Shown: positions 21,286 to 32,162, counted from the first letter of the stretch. The stretch is DNA of 64,000 nucleotides from Bursaphelenchus xylophilus (GCA_904066235.2 CAJFCV020000005.1:10783501-10847500); one strand, 5' to 3'. Translations and numbers: made by a program. Notes: a model not told the origin generated them from the letters alone.

Positions 21286-22346
21286 AAATTTCCGGCGTGA
21301 GTGAAGAATGCATTGTGCAGTTTCTGGAGCGATAAGAAAACGCACTGTGAAGTTTCACGTGCCCGTGGAAAGCGGGGCAGGTCCTGAGGCGAGTGAAGAA
21401 CGCGCTGTGCAGTTTCTGCTGCGAATGAAAAACGCACTGTGCAGTGTCTGGAGAGAGTGAAAAGCGCTCTGGGAAGTTCCTGGTGTTATTGAAAAATGCA
21501 ATTTGCAGCAAAATAAGAACGCACTGTGCAGTTTCCGAAGCGAGCGAAAAACGCACTGTATGGTTACTGGTGCAAATGAAAACGCACTGTGCAGTTTTTG
21601 GAGCGACTGAAAAACGCACTGTGCAGTGTCTAGCGTGATTGTAAAGTGCACTGTGCAGTTTCCGACACGAGTGAAAAGCGCGCTGTGCGGGTTTCTGAAG
21701 CAAATGGAAAGTGCACTGTGCCGTTTTTGATGCAAATAACAAAAGCCCTGTGCAGTTTCGGTTGCAAAAAACAAAAGCACTGTGCAGTGTCTAGTACGAG
21801 TGTAAAACGCACAGCGCAGTTGTGCGTTTTACACACACAAAAAGCTAACGAAAAATGCACCGTGCAGTTTCTACAGCGTGTGAAAAACGCAATGTGCAGT
21901 GTCTTGGAAGAGTTGAAACGCACTGTGCAGTCTCTGGTGGGAGCGAAAATTGCACTGTCCAGTGTCCAATGCAAGTGAAAAACTCACTGTGCAATCACTG
22001 GCACAAATCCAAATGCACTGTGCAGTGTCTGGGAAGGTTGAACAATTCACTGTGCAGTTGCAACAAAAAAAAATGCACTCTGCAGTTTTTTGGCATCGAA
22101 AATCACACTATCCGGTGTCCAATGCAAGTGAAAAACGCAAAGTGCGGTTTTTGTTGCTCATAAAAAAACGCACTGTGCAGTTTCATCGCGCGGCAAAAGT
22201 TGCGACATACTTCTTGGAGACCTCGCTCTGCACTCTGCACGGCCGCGGCACACTGTGCATCTTACTTCATCGTCATTTGTAAAAATCAGACAATGACGTC
22301 ATATCCTGCAGACACGAAAAGTCATTCCAAGACACCTAGTACATAT
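21286..22346. repeat. 1-kb array of GCACTGTGCA palindromes, period about 34 bp
   Basis: The unit is roughly GTGAAAAACGCACTGTGCAG followed by TTTCTGGAGCGA, repeated about 27 times with a 32-37 bp period and many substitutions. The palindromic decamer is the most constant part. Outside it the linker drifts freely. The array ends with the B-type terminal block AAAAGTCATTCCAAGACACC then TAGTA. Long open frames on both strands (up to 156 codons) come from the repeat and have no domain. Confidence 0.88.
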
Positions 22347-22855
22347 TCTTTGACCACCCACCGCATTCCCTAATCCAATTCCTTCAACGAAGTATCAGCA
22401 CAAAAAGTTCGAACAACGCCCATCAAAGACCATTCAAGACCTTCGCCAAGAACGTCTTGTTTTCCCGCCCTCGACGCTTGTTTCGCCGCTGCAAAACGCC
22501 TTCGGAGAGGAAGTATCATTTATGGCGATAAAAGTTTTCGAGGCCGGGAAAACAAGGAGATGAACAAGTCAGACGAATAAAAGGTTAGGCCAATTTTGCG
22601 GTTAAAATAGACAGGATGATGGGAGTTGAAGAGTGAAGCGGAATTGGACAGTTTTTTGCAACGAAACGCAGATAAATTTAGACGTTGTCAATCCACAACG
22701 TGTAGGATGTCGAATGGCGACCATACTGGCAAATTAAAAGGCTAAAGTTTGGCAGAAAACACACGTGAAAGCAAGTGGGAGAACATTCCAAAAATAGAAA
22801 ATAGTTTTTGCAAGGAAAGGATTGCAAGTGCGACGTCCAGTTTTTGCTCTCATTA
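22347..22855. other. No gene seen
   Basis: Unique sequence. The right edge (CAAGTGCGACGTCCAGTTTTTG, about 22826) resembles a lone D terminus. Confidence 0.3.
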
Positions 22856-22856
22856 C

Positions 22857-23131
22857 TACAGTGGCGGACCTGATCCAGTGGCTAAAAACGTACCATTTTG
22901 CATCCGGGAAGTATTAAAAATGTAGGAAAAGGCTTCCCTCTTGAAATGAAAAAGACTCGTATTTCAAATGCGCGCCCGCTTTGTAAGGGGAAAATTTTTG
23001 TAAAGGAAAGGCCCGCCGTTCAAAACGTAATTTTTTTAGTTGAAGAGGGAGGCATTTTGCCACATTTTATGATACTTTTCGGTTGCAAAATGGCACGTTT
23101 TTTGCCACTGGATCAGGTCCACCGCTATAGC
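22857..23131. repeat. Family C fold-back MITE
   Basis: From TACAGTGGCGGACCTGATCC to GGATCAGGTCCACCGCTATA, with both arms and the central CGCGCCCGCTTTGTAAGGG. Confidence 0.85.
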
Positions 23132-23168
23132 CCTTCCAGAAAGCCGAAAAAAAGATTGACAGCCAAAA

Positions 23169-23334
23169 TATCAGTCCGTCGGGAAAACAGTGGCGGATCG
23201 TCGTGGAAAAACGGCCTCAGCGAAAAAAGGCCGCGGTCGCGAACCAAATCTCCAGCCGCGGCTAACCGTCGCAAAGCGATGATGGGCGATTCCAAGGTGC
23301 AACGAATCCACGTTATTTTCCCGACGGACTGATA
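23169..23334. repeat. Family A MITE, A3-like
   Basis: Left TATCAGTCCGTCGGGAAAACA, right GTTATTTTCCCGACGGACTGATA. Note the matching change (GTCCG/CGGAC) in both termini. Confidence 0.82.
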
Positions 23335-24249
23335 AAAAATGCTCGTCTGGACCGCTACCCTCTTTTCGCATGCTCTTTTTGAAAACGTGATTGCCGATTA
23401 TCCCCGCTACTGCTGGCAACAGCAAGCTGAAATTTTTAGGATTCGATAATAGTCGGGGCCATAAAGAGCTTAGAATTATAATTTTCGCAGTGGGTTTTTT
23501 TGCCCGCGCCGCCGCGACTTTACGTTTTTGTACCAGTTTTTGCTTCATGCACTTTTGCGCGATCACACCCCGCGACGTCGCCAAGAAAATTCTACGAACT
23601 TTATGGCTTCTATTATAGTATGTAGCCATCTCAGAATCCATATATTTATGATGAGAAGATAATCAAGCTTATAAAAACCTCGATAAACGCCGAGATTTGT
23701 CATTGCCTAAGCGAGGCATTCAAGCAGAGAAAGAAACATTTTACAGAGTAAAATACGCATGATCAGGCTTGAAGTGAATATACGTTGTCATCACAAGCTT
23801 ATCAGGTTTTATAGTCACACAAAAAATGTCGCTTTAACCCCCTTATAAACCACCATCCATCCCAATTACTCGTACTGTAGCAGCACAAAAAAAAGAAAAC
23901 TTTTTTGCAAGCCTGCCAACGGCTCGTTTCGCAACCAACTTTCATAGAATGGAGCTCAATGTACGACACGTTCATTGAGAACATGTATACATGGAAAAAA
24001 TGAAAGCTCGCGACAAAAACAATACCCTCTTTCGTTTCCGGCGATAAGCCATGCAAATCCTCTCCGATTTCGAATTTTAGGCAAATTAGAGAGCGACAAG
24101 GACCAAGGGGGTCCTGTGATTTATGAAACAACACCCACCAGAAACTATTTACTATCGCGGATTTTAAAATTTTTATTTTTATTTTTATTGTTTTGATGAC
24201 GTTAATGGAATTGGTCTCAGCGATCAAGGGTGTTTTTATGCTTACAATG
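23335..24249. other. No gene assigned; one 153-codon minus frame
   Basis: A minus-strand frame (24263 to 23802) is open for 153 codons, rich in aromatic and basic residues, with no domain I can name and no clear splice sites. About 23495-23615 resembles a worn family B end (TCTACGAACTTTATGGCTTC). I would not call a gene on this. Confidence 0.3.
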
Positions 24250-24487
24250 GAAGCGCACGTCAAAGAAAAAGTGAAAAAACAAGGAACCTCGGATCATTGA
24301 TTTTTTACGAAATGTCGCTGAATTATCGAGTCACAAAAGAAAACTTTCCCAGAGAATTTCGAGAAAAATGTTTTTTCGAAGAGGAAAATAATTTTTCAAG
24401 CTCGATAATTCTGTGGCACTTCGCAAAAAAATCAATGATCCGAGATTCCTTGTTTTTTCAATTTTCTGAAAGAATTGTTTTGACGTG
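24250..24487. repeat. Fold-back element, about 240 bp
   Basis: The left arm (GAAAAAACAAGGAACCTCGG, then ATCATTGATTTTTTACGAAA and GAATTATCGAG) is matched inversely by the right arm (CTCGATAATTC, ATCAATGATC, CGAGATTCCTTGTTTTTTC). The outer ends pair as CACGTCAAA with TTTGACGTG. It belongs to none of families A-D. Confidence 0.8.
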
Positions 24488-25200
24488 AAGCGTCCCAAGT
24501 GCGAAGGTCCGATTAGGCATGGCTCCGGGCCGGGCTTTGCAAAATTTTCCGGCCCGGGCCGGGCCGACTAATTTCTCGGCCCGACTCCGGGCTTCGATTT
24601 TCAGGCCCGGCCCGGCCCGGGCCGGCCCGGTTTTTTTGAAATTTGAGTTTTGCCCGGAAAAAAGGAAAAAATAAGCTTTTACGATAGGATTTTTTATTTT
24701 TTCGAACACAATGCTGATAGCGAACGTACAGTGACCTTATGTACCTAGGTTTTGCTAAATTTTTCTTTACATCTTGCGAAAATTTGCCATAATTTTCTTT
24801 TCATTTCCCGGTTTCTTTCTTTCCAACCTAGTATAAAATTTTCCGGGCCGAACCGGGCCGGGCTTTCCAAATTTTCCAAGCCCGGGCCCGGGCCGGGCTT
24901 GGAGATTTAAGCCCGGGCCTGCGGCCCGGGCCGGGCCGGGCCGGGCTGGCCCGGTTTGCAGCCATGCTTAGGTGCGATAGAAAACACTTTTTGGCATAGC
25001 TAGGTGACATTTACGCTGAAAAAATCGAGTTTTTTTGCTGAAACGTTAGCTTCTGTTGTAGAAATGAAAATTTTTTGTGACAAATCTTCAAAAAAAAAAA
25101 AAAAAAAAAAATGAAAAATTGTAAAATTTTGACTGAGTTTCAGTCTAAAAATTTCGTTTTTTTCTACTCACACCACCCTTGTTAAATTTGATACCACTCC
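24488..25200. repeat. Family D-like element containing GGCCCGG palindromes
   Basis: It begins with a D-like end (GTCCCAAGTGCGAAGGTCCG). Two dense clusters of GGCCCGGGCC-type repeats follow (24520-24635 and 24840-24965), each able to fold back and separated by 200 bp of AT-rich sequence. The right part has a 20-base A run (25090-25111) and TGACTGAGTTTCA. Confidence 0.6.
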
Positions 25201-25210
25201 GTTATAAAAA

Positions 25211-25378
25211 CATCAGTCTGTCGTGTCGGGAAAATAACGGCTGGTCGCCGCAGCAAAATGTCTCGCCTCGCCGCGCACCAAATGCGCGATAACGGCGAGC
25301 TTCGGCAGCCGTCGCAAAGCGATGACCGGCGATTCCGAGGCGCGCTGATCCTTCATTATTTTCCCGACACACTGATAT
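25211..25378. repeat. Family A MITE, A3 type
   Basis: Left CATCAGTCTGTCGTGTCGGG (a 5-base GTGTC/TGTCG duplication within the terminus), right TTATTTTCCCGACACACTGATA. Confidence 0.82.
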
Positions 25379-25384
25379 TTACAT

Positions 25385-25681
25385 AATAGCACCGCACGGC
25401 ATTCTGTGCTTTTGGGACACAACCAGTCTCCCCGATTTTTACCTATTTTTTCAAGGTGTTCCTCCTTCTTTAATACATTTCTCGCTAGCCGTTCAAGATA
25501 GAGACTTGAAAATTGGCATGGGTATAGAGTAAAGGTTCCGCTTCCAGAATATATAAATATTGTAACGAACCCCGCGTCGCTGAAATGAAAAGCAGCTTGA
25601 TTTACGACACAATTCATTTTCTTGCCGGCGATCCGATTTTCGCTGCGACAGAGCGCTCATTATTTTCCCGACGGACTGACA
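25385..25681. repeat. Family F sequence joined to the right part of an A2 MITE
   Basis: The F part (GCACGGCATTCTGTGCTTTTGG through CATTTCTCGCTAGCCGTT to AACGAACCCCGC, about 25391-25572) passes without a gap into the A2 interior GTCGCTGAAATGAAAAGCAG and the A right terminus (25573-25681). The same junction occurs at 32.2-32.7 kb. Confidence 0.7.
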
Positions 25682-26370
25682 ATATACATAAAAATATTAT
25701 TAATACTGTACTACCAAAAATTCCGACCGCCCCAACCCCCTCGTATCAACTGATCCGCCCCACTCGAAGGCCGGAAAAAAAGGATTGGGGCAAAACAACT
25801 TTAATAAAACCAAAAACAATGTGGCACAGGCGCCAACAAATGCCGATCCTCAATCAAGTGTCACTTGGTGTTGCTAATAACGTTTCCTCCGGCGTGGAGA
25901 GCGCCCAGCCCTCCCGACACGTAAAAACGCTCTTTCCGGGGCGATCCTCAACGTGCCTGGGGGCTGTTGTGACTTCCGAAGATTTATGGGGTTGGAAAAA
26001 TAAATTTAGAACTCATTACAGTGGGGAGTTACGGAGTGAGAGAGCCTGGTGCAGGGCACAACGGACGTGAGAAATTTGGAAATCCACAATTTTCCTTTAT
26101 AAGATTACTGTAGCATGCAATTTTTTGGGCTCAACAGGGGCTTCAAGTGTAGGCCTCGGGTCTTGATGAAAAAAAAGTTATTTATTATGAGGTGATTAAA
26201 GGAAATGGTGTCTAGCCGAGTTACCAATAACTGTGTCATATAAGTGCCATATAAATTTCTATAAAACGGCCATATTCTAAAGCCGGGATGACCGTTCAAA
26301 CTGGCTTTATTGAAGTTGGAATGTGAATATCCCGGTTCCCCTTGCAAATCTGGAGCTAAAATTTTCAGTA
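25682..26370. other. No gene seen
   Basis: A 161-codon + frame that starts inside the preceding MITE is open to 26070. It shows no recognisable domain. The AT-rich part after 26070 is featureless. Confidence 0.3.
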
Positions 26371-26375
26371 GTCAA

Positions 26376-26623
26376 TGCAGTGGCGGACCTGATCCAGTGG
26401 CAAAAAACATACCATTTTGCATCCCGGAAGTATCAAAAATGCGGCAAAATACCTCCATTTCCAAGCAAAAGACTCCGATTTCAAAAGCGCACCAGCTCTT
26501 TTGTGAGGGAACTCTTCAAAACGATGTTTTTTCACTTGGAGAGGGAGGTATTTGGCTGCATTTTTGATACTTTCCGGATGCGAAATGGTACGTTTTTTGC
26601 CGCTGGATCCGGTCCTCTACTGT
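26376..26623. repeat. Family C fold-back MITE
   Basis: From TGCAGTGGCGGACCTGATCC to GGATCCGGTCCTCTACTGTG. Both arms are recognisable. Confidence 0.85.
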
Positions 26624-27640
26624 GTGCGCCTTTTGCCCAGATTATGGGCAAAACTTGGAGAAAATTCGAGCGCTGCATTTTAGGTACATGGCCGGCTAGG
26701 CAAAAGATATTCTGAACACTATATCTTTTGCTTGGCAAGTTTCAAAAGTCTTAGCCAGATTTCTACGTTAACACAATAATTCCACAAAAAATCAAGTTTT
26801 TTTTGCTTGAAAATGGCAGACTTTTGGTCAAAACCAGTCTTCACACTGACGGCTCTCCGATTTCTGCACACTCTTTCTGCGGCAACGATTGTTGAATATC
26901 GCCCATTGCAAAGCATGAATTTCTTTTTTCTGCAAAAATATCGCACCAATTTGCTAAAAAAGTCAAGGCTAATTTTGGAACCAGAAGACATCTACAGTTT
27001 ATATTGCTTTTACGTTGACGTCATGACCAAAAGAGCAACAATTTGAAGGCGGAAACGTTGGCCTGTGACATAAAAGTTTGTTTCAAGATGTTGAAATTAC
27101 GGTAGCCATCAACATGTTTAAAAATAGTCATTGAACTTTTAAGTCTTCAAAAAAGGGAGGTGTAGCAAGTGGGACGCTCAGAGTTTCCTTCAATTTTGCA
27201 CACATGTGAAGCCTAGGCCATGTATTAAAGCAGGTTTTGCGAAAGACTCGAGCTTTCAGGTATGCGTTGTGCACAAAAAACAAGATGTTAGAGTGGAGAC
27301 CTGAAATACCTACCGTATTTCAGGTGTTTACCAGTGTATTAAAATGGGCAGGTCAAATTTTAAATTTTTGGTTTACTATAAGATGTATACTGTAAGATTC
27401 TTATATTTTTTGCTTCTCCTCGATTCGTAGCCCGATTTGCTCCTGATCTTTTCAGGGTTATAGAACAAACGTTTTTAAGCAGCTTTCGTATTGACAACTT
27501 TTCGCTAGGACTTCTGGCTTCCGCTTTGCAGAGATGGCCGAAATACTCAACGATTTTTGCTGACCATAGAGTGTGCAAAATGCGGAGAACGGTTAGAGAG
27601 GAAAAGATTTTCCAGCCAAAATTTGAGCGATTTTTTAAAA
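26624..27640. repeat. Family D copies, two, diverged
   Basis: The first (about 26624-27060) has CTGACGGCTCTCCGATTTCT and GTTGAATATCGCCCATTGCA. The second (about 27165-27640) starts GTAGCAAGTGGGACGCTCAGAG and has the inverse core GAGTGTGCAAAATGCGGAGA. Terminal repeats are worn, so the boundaries are approximate. Confidence 0.55.
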
Positions 27641-27989
27641 TTTGGACGTCTCACAGCGAGCCCTCCGCCGTAAAAGTGATTTCCAAGCCCATTCAATTTG
27701 AGATCAACATCGCATGACCGAAATCTTTTTTGATTCCTCGGAGCTTCATAATTCAAAATCTGGCATTCGGATTTATGGCTTCTCTGAGGTCGCATTTCAT
27801 TTCACATCAACTTGATATCCTTCCGTGATCAATTGCACCCCATCAATTGGATTGTGATTACGTCAGTGGGAGGCCATGTGGCCAGAATGGAGTGTCCAAA
27901 CAAAGGGAGGGTAATAAAACAAATTGGAGAGGTCGCATAATGGAATGGACAGGTGGAAGAATGAGTATTTTCTTTTTCTATTCCTGCAG
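27641..27989. other. No gene seen
   Basis: Mixed sequence ending in a pyrimidine-rich tract with CTGCAG at 27984-27989, a possible splice acceptor for the candidate gene that follows. Confidence 0.3.
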
Positions 27990-28661
27990 ACAAGCAACAT
28001 CATTCTCTTGCAAAACGGACGCAATAGACATTCCAGACAATGTTATGTTCCCAATGCCCCATCGAAGGCAATTGTCTGATGCTATCTCGAAACTGAATGA
28101 TCAGTTCCCTCCATATAAAGCTGGTCATATAAGAATTCAAAATTTTGTTTTCCCAAATCGCGATTTTCGGTGCACAAAAAAGTGGACGCCCAAATCGAAA
28201 AATTGGCGTCGACTTATTTTTTTCTCGGCACCGAATTCTGAAATCCGGTAAATTTTTCTAAGTTTTTCGAAATCAGTGCACAAAGTCTGAAGTCTGCACC
28301 GAAAACTTATGTGCTTAAGTCAGCACCGCATTTCGGAATTCGGTGCTGAAAAAATTAAATCAACGCCAATTTTTCGATTTGGGCGTCCACTTTTTTGTGC
28401 GCCGAAAATCACGATTTGGGAAAACAAAATTTTTAATTCTTATATGACTACCTTTATATGCAACCATTACTTGCAACCCTTTACGAATTGCTTGCCATCC
28501 TTTATTAAAATCATAATTGCTTTGATGGTAGTTCTAGTTCTTTTGGATTTGCTTTTTTTAAAGCGTGATCTCGACTTTGGTTTTAAATTGAATCAGAAAA
28601 CTAAAATCGCGGTAAAAACGGCAAAAGATGCTACAAGGTCAAAATCAACCCAACAGTAATC
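27990..28661 (+). CDS. Candidate small membrane protein gene split by a fold-back element
   Basis: I do not recognise the product. After a good acceptor (TTCTATTCCTGCAG) a stretch of codons reads SCKTDAIDIPDNVMFPMPH, then RRQLSDAISKLNDQFPPYK, to about 28123. A 325-bp fold-back element follows. Beyond it another coding-like stretch (28443-28661) encodes a hydrophobic segment (IKIIIALMVVLVLLDLLFL, about 20 residues) followed by a Lys-rich tail ending STQQ and TAA. The two halves are not in one frame through the element, and no strong donor or acceptor is visible at its edges. They may be unrelated, or the gene may be broken. RNA data would settle it. Confidence 0.3.
28124..28449. repeat. Fold-back element with arms of about 125 bp
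   Basis: The left arm (GTCATATAAGAATTCAAAAT, then TTTGTTTTCCCAAATCG, AGTGGACGCCCAAATCGAAA) is mirrored by the right arm (TTTCGATTTGGGCGTCCACT, CGATTTGGGAAAACAAAA, TTAATTCTTATATGAC). A 75-bp loop lies between. Few mismatches between the arms suggest a fairly recent insertion. It belongs to none of families A-D. Confidence 0.88.
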
Positions 28662-29685
28662 TAAATAAGTCTCCTGCACCATCCCTGACTTAGCATCAAG
28701 GAAAGAAAAACAAGACAACCTCGCAAGAAGCTGTATTTTAATAATTCAAACAAAACCAATCATGCCTTGGTTTTGTGTTTTATTGTTATCGGCAAACCAA
28801 ATTTTTGTTTCGAGATTCAGAATTACAATTATTCGGGGCCGATCCGGAGCGTTCTGTCGCATCAAAAGTCACGCCATCAAGAAAAAGAATCTTGCCTTCG
28901 CTGCACCAAACCCCCCTCCGCGGCTAGCCGTCGCAAAGCCATGCTCAAGATTCGTCCATTTGTTTACATTTTCATCGCTTTCTTTACAAGTTTACTCAAG
29001 TTTCCCAACAATTTTGTGCTTACGAACACAACCAAGAACACTTTTTAGATGGTCTTACATTTTTCTCGACCTTCATTTCTCTTCAAGACGCACTATTTTT
29101 AGCGTGTACCGAAGTGCATTTCTCCCGCGGAAAGGGCACCTCTGAATTATGTTTGAGAACTCAAGGGCGTTGAATTGGATTGATTACAGCGCGCTGAAAC
29201 CCTCGGTTGACAGATTCCCGCGAGCCTCTGATCTTTTGCTCTTGGCGGTTGGAGATGAAGGCGCAATGTAGTAACGACGCCTCCGACCCAATCGAGATGT
29301 TTTTTTTTGATGAACTCCACAACGGACGTTTGAATGTAATAACCGCGCTTTCTTTGGTGGGGGGCATCGCGAACGCCGGAAATGGGCGACCAACGGAACT
29401 GGACTCGAGAATTCGCGGAATGCGAGATGCGGGGTGTATGATGGAGGGCGTGTTGGAGGGCCGGCCGTTGTAATGTGGAGGTTGATGGAACTGCTTTCAA
29501 ATTGCAGCGCTCCGGGTGCACGCTACACCCGGAAAGCGAAGGACGTTTCGAGAGTTTTGGAAGCGGTGGAAAGGTCAGCGCAACTGATGAGAATCTGTTC
29601 TCTGGAAGCAGATTGTGGGGTGAGCAGGTAAAACGCAGATTTTTGTAGTTTGAGCCAACTACAACTACACTTTTACAATATGCGT
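28662..29685. other. No gene assigned; GC-rich part with several open frames
   Basis: From 29150 to 29640 three frames are open: + 29207-29473, + 29434-29631 ending just before a good donor AGCAG/GTAAAA at 29629, and a long - frame. None shows a domain. If any is real, the 29434-29631 frame with its donor is the best candidate for an exon. About 28850-28945 contains A1-type interior words (CTAGCCGTCGCAAAGC). Confidence 0.3.
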
Positions 29686-30200
29686 AGGCTTGTTGGGACC
29701 GCACAGTCTTCTCAGGGGGTCGCACCGTGCAAAAAACCCATTTCGCACCGTGCATTTGACACCTTGCATAGTGCAGCCGGAATATCGCGCGACAAAAGAC
29801 ATCCTCAACTTTTCCGAGCGCCACAGACAATTGCACTGAAATGGGACAAAATGGCCCGTGCAAAAAGATGCAAAATGCACCGAGCGCTGAAGAAAAAGTT
29901 GTACTATAGTGGGGCACTTGATCCAGTGGCAAAAACGTACCACTTTTGCATGCGGGAAGTATCGAAAATGTGGCAAAACGTTTCCCTCTTCAAGTGAAAA
30001 AAAAAATTTCCTTACAAACAGAGCGCTTTTGAAATCGGACTTTCTACTTGGAGAGGGAGGTATTTTGCCACATTTTTTGACACTTCCTGGATTCAAAATG
30101 GTACGTTTTTTGTCACTGGATCAGGTCCCCCACTGCGCACTTTCGGGAACGACTAGTAATACAGGCGAAGAAAAGTCTGCGCACTTTATGGAATGAAAAC
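29686..30200. repeat. Family B element interrupted by a family C MITE
   Basis: The left part (29690-29904) has CGCACCGTGCAAAAAACCC and related motifs. The right end (CGCACTTTCGGGAACGACTAG) resumes at 30137 after the C insertion. A further B end (GTCTGCGCACTTTATGGAATG) lies at 30174-30196. Confidence 0.72.
29905..30136. repeat. Family C fold-back MITE
   Basis: From TATAGTGGGGCACTTGATCC to GGATCAGGTCCCCCACTG, inserted in the B element, so C moved after B here. Confidence 0.83.
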
Positions 30201-30299
30201 TGGCTTTTTGTCCAAAGATTTATCGGAAAAATAATTTTGAAATTTCTCCCTAGGTCGGTCTTACCGATCGAAAGTTGTCTCGAAAGATTCAGGTTCCTA

Positions 30300-30460
30300 A
30301 AAAATTGACGTGGAGTGCACAAACTGCGACGCTTTTGACGAAATCTGGCACAAATTTTGAAATTTTTTTAATTTATTTTTTTCGACACTTCGAAATCCGC
30401 TGTGCGGCGATGCATTTTTGCTGCGACAGAGTGCTCATTATTTTCCCGACAGACTGATAT
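30300..30460. repeat. Family D fragment and right end of an A2 MITE
   Basis: TGCACAAACTGCGACGCTTTTG (30316-30337) is D-like. 30402-30460 is the right third of an A2 copy (GACAGAGTGCTCATTATTTT to CTGATATA). Confidence 0.6.
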
Positions 30461-31328
30461 ATGCATTATTATTATATTTTCCGCGCACTGTTGCGGGAAA
30501 TTTTTCCTATCTGTCACACTTTCTTTCTCTGTCTTCTCCAAGACCCAATTAGATGACTCAATTGTACGCTTTTCCCCCAAAACCGCCGACTAATATGTTG
30601 AATCGCATTTCCGCTAGCCTAGCCGTCCTTCTTCCGCCTCACTGCGTTTGCCTCCTCCACCCAATTCCTTGCAGCCGAAACGTCGTTGCAGCCGAAGTGT
30701 GTGTGCGCGCGCTGAACACCGGAAGTGTCTTCATAAAGGCGACCCGCTCTCGTCGCGTCTTCTGGATGCTTCGACGACATTTCGCCCGGTCGTTGCTGTG
30801 TGTTGTCGCGAAGAGTGCGGCTTCCGGTGCCGGAGGCGGTTCGTGGGCGCGCATGATGGATGGCGCTTTGGTCGCGGGGTCGTGGCGGCGGCGACATTAT
30901 GGAGGATTGGGCTTCCTATTGTCGGCTTCATCGATCACGTCGTGGAAGTGCGCCGACGGCAGCAGACGTTGCCCACAAGGCTCAAAAGTCAAGTCGGCGG
31001 AGATCTCCGATTTTTTCGGTGGACGCGAAAAACACTGGCGGTGTTGTGATGGCGTGGATCACGGGTTATTTTGTTGGGAAAGGATCGCGCCGGAAGTCGG
31101 CGTTCTCTGGACTCGCTGCACTTCTCCCAACACCGGGTATTTTGGGAAACGGGGGCTAAAAATAAAAACAGATTTGATTGATCGAGGACTTTACGGGCTT
31201 GAAGAAAATCGATGATGATTTTGTGGGGAAATGATGACTGTTTTGGGAATAGCACGTATATCGAAATATCCTACAGTAGTTGGGACAGTGGGTCTTGAAA
31301 ATTTGCGCAATTTATTTTTTTATTTTTT
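30461..31328. other. No gene assigned; GC-rich island with overlapping open frames
   Basis: Between 30550 and 31215 the GC content rises and frames are open on both strands (+ 220 codons at 30553-31215, + 133 at 30648, several on -). I see no domain, and the longest frame is Arg/Cys/Ser-rich, as expected from chance in GC-rich DNA. A possible donor (CAGTGGGTCTTG) is not convincing. It could be the promoter or first-exon region of an unseen gene. Confidence 0.3.
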
Positions 31329-31808
31329 GATTTTTGCTGCGGCAGAGTGCTCATTATTTTCCCGACAGACTGGGAAGTCTATAAATCTACTTCAGGCTTT
31401 CATGAGAGCCTTGAAGTATAATAGTTTTTAATTCAATTTTTTGTTCTTTTTTACAAGAGATTCTTTGATTTGAGACCTCTTCTGATCTATAAACTTTATT
31501 TTCCGTTTTTTACCACTCTGTCGGGAAAATAATGTGCATTTCTTGCGCCTCACATCGCTTTGCGACGGCTGCCGGGGATGATTTTTTGTGACATATTTTT
31601 TCCAATAAATCCACATTATTTTCCCGACAGAGTGGTTATTATTCACTCACTTTGTACTAATTTTCTGTCGGGAAAATAACGAGCGCATCGCTGCATCCAT
31701 CGCGTCGTTAAGTGAAAAGAAATTTGATTTTTTCATGATACAATTCATTTTTTCACCGGCAATTTTCCCCGCGACGGAGTGCTCATTATTTTCCCGACAC
31801 ACTGATTT
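31329..31808. repeat. Family A copies: one right end and two full elements
   Basis: A right end lies at 31329-31372. The element at 31511-31635 has termini extended to ACCACTCTGTCGGGAAAATA and its exact inverse ending GAGTGGT, so both ends changed together. A further A2 copy spans 31660-31808. Confidence 0.82.
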
Positions 31809-32162
31809 ATCACCGTTTAACTAATAAACTGCCCTTTGAAACTTTTTTATTACCCCTTTTCCGATCATGAAACACACTCCAACCCACAGTATTACCATCA
31901 TTACACCTTTATCGCGCTGTTCGAAACACTTCTCTTTATGATCTCTCAAAAAAATCATAGAACGCGAATAGTCCAAAAACGAAGACCTCCAGACCATTTA
32001 CAACTCGACTGTCGCCTTTCCCAGAACTGTTATGGTATTTGCTGTGCGCGCTTTGAGACCGAGTCTGGCTAATTTATCGTCCTTGAGGGTATAAGGTCAT
32101 AAAGTTCGGGGACCAGTGACCATTACAAAGTTTTTGCGGGCGCTCTACTTTTTTTACGTTTT
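31809..32162. other. No gene seen
   Basis: Unique sequence, no long frame, no recognised repeat. Confidence 0.3.

Noticed and set aside
21272..21742. 156-codon minus frame with repeated CTVHF/HSAF units
   Set aside because: It follows the 34-bp palindrome array; overlapping frames are open on the other strand and shift along the array.
21286..22346. CRISPR-like array of short palindromes
   Set aside because: The palindromes are 10-11 bp with drifting linkers that are themselves related, and no cas-type gene is present.
23802..24263. 153-codon minus frame
   Set aside because: No recognisable domain or splice signals, and it overlaps the left arm of a fold-back element at its start.
30553..31215. 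220-codon + frame in a GC-rich island
   Set aside because: At least four other frames on both strands are open over the same stretch and none shows a domain; it is more likely a by-product of high GC.
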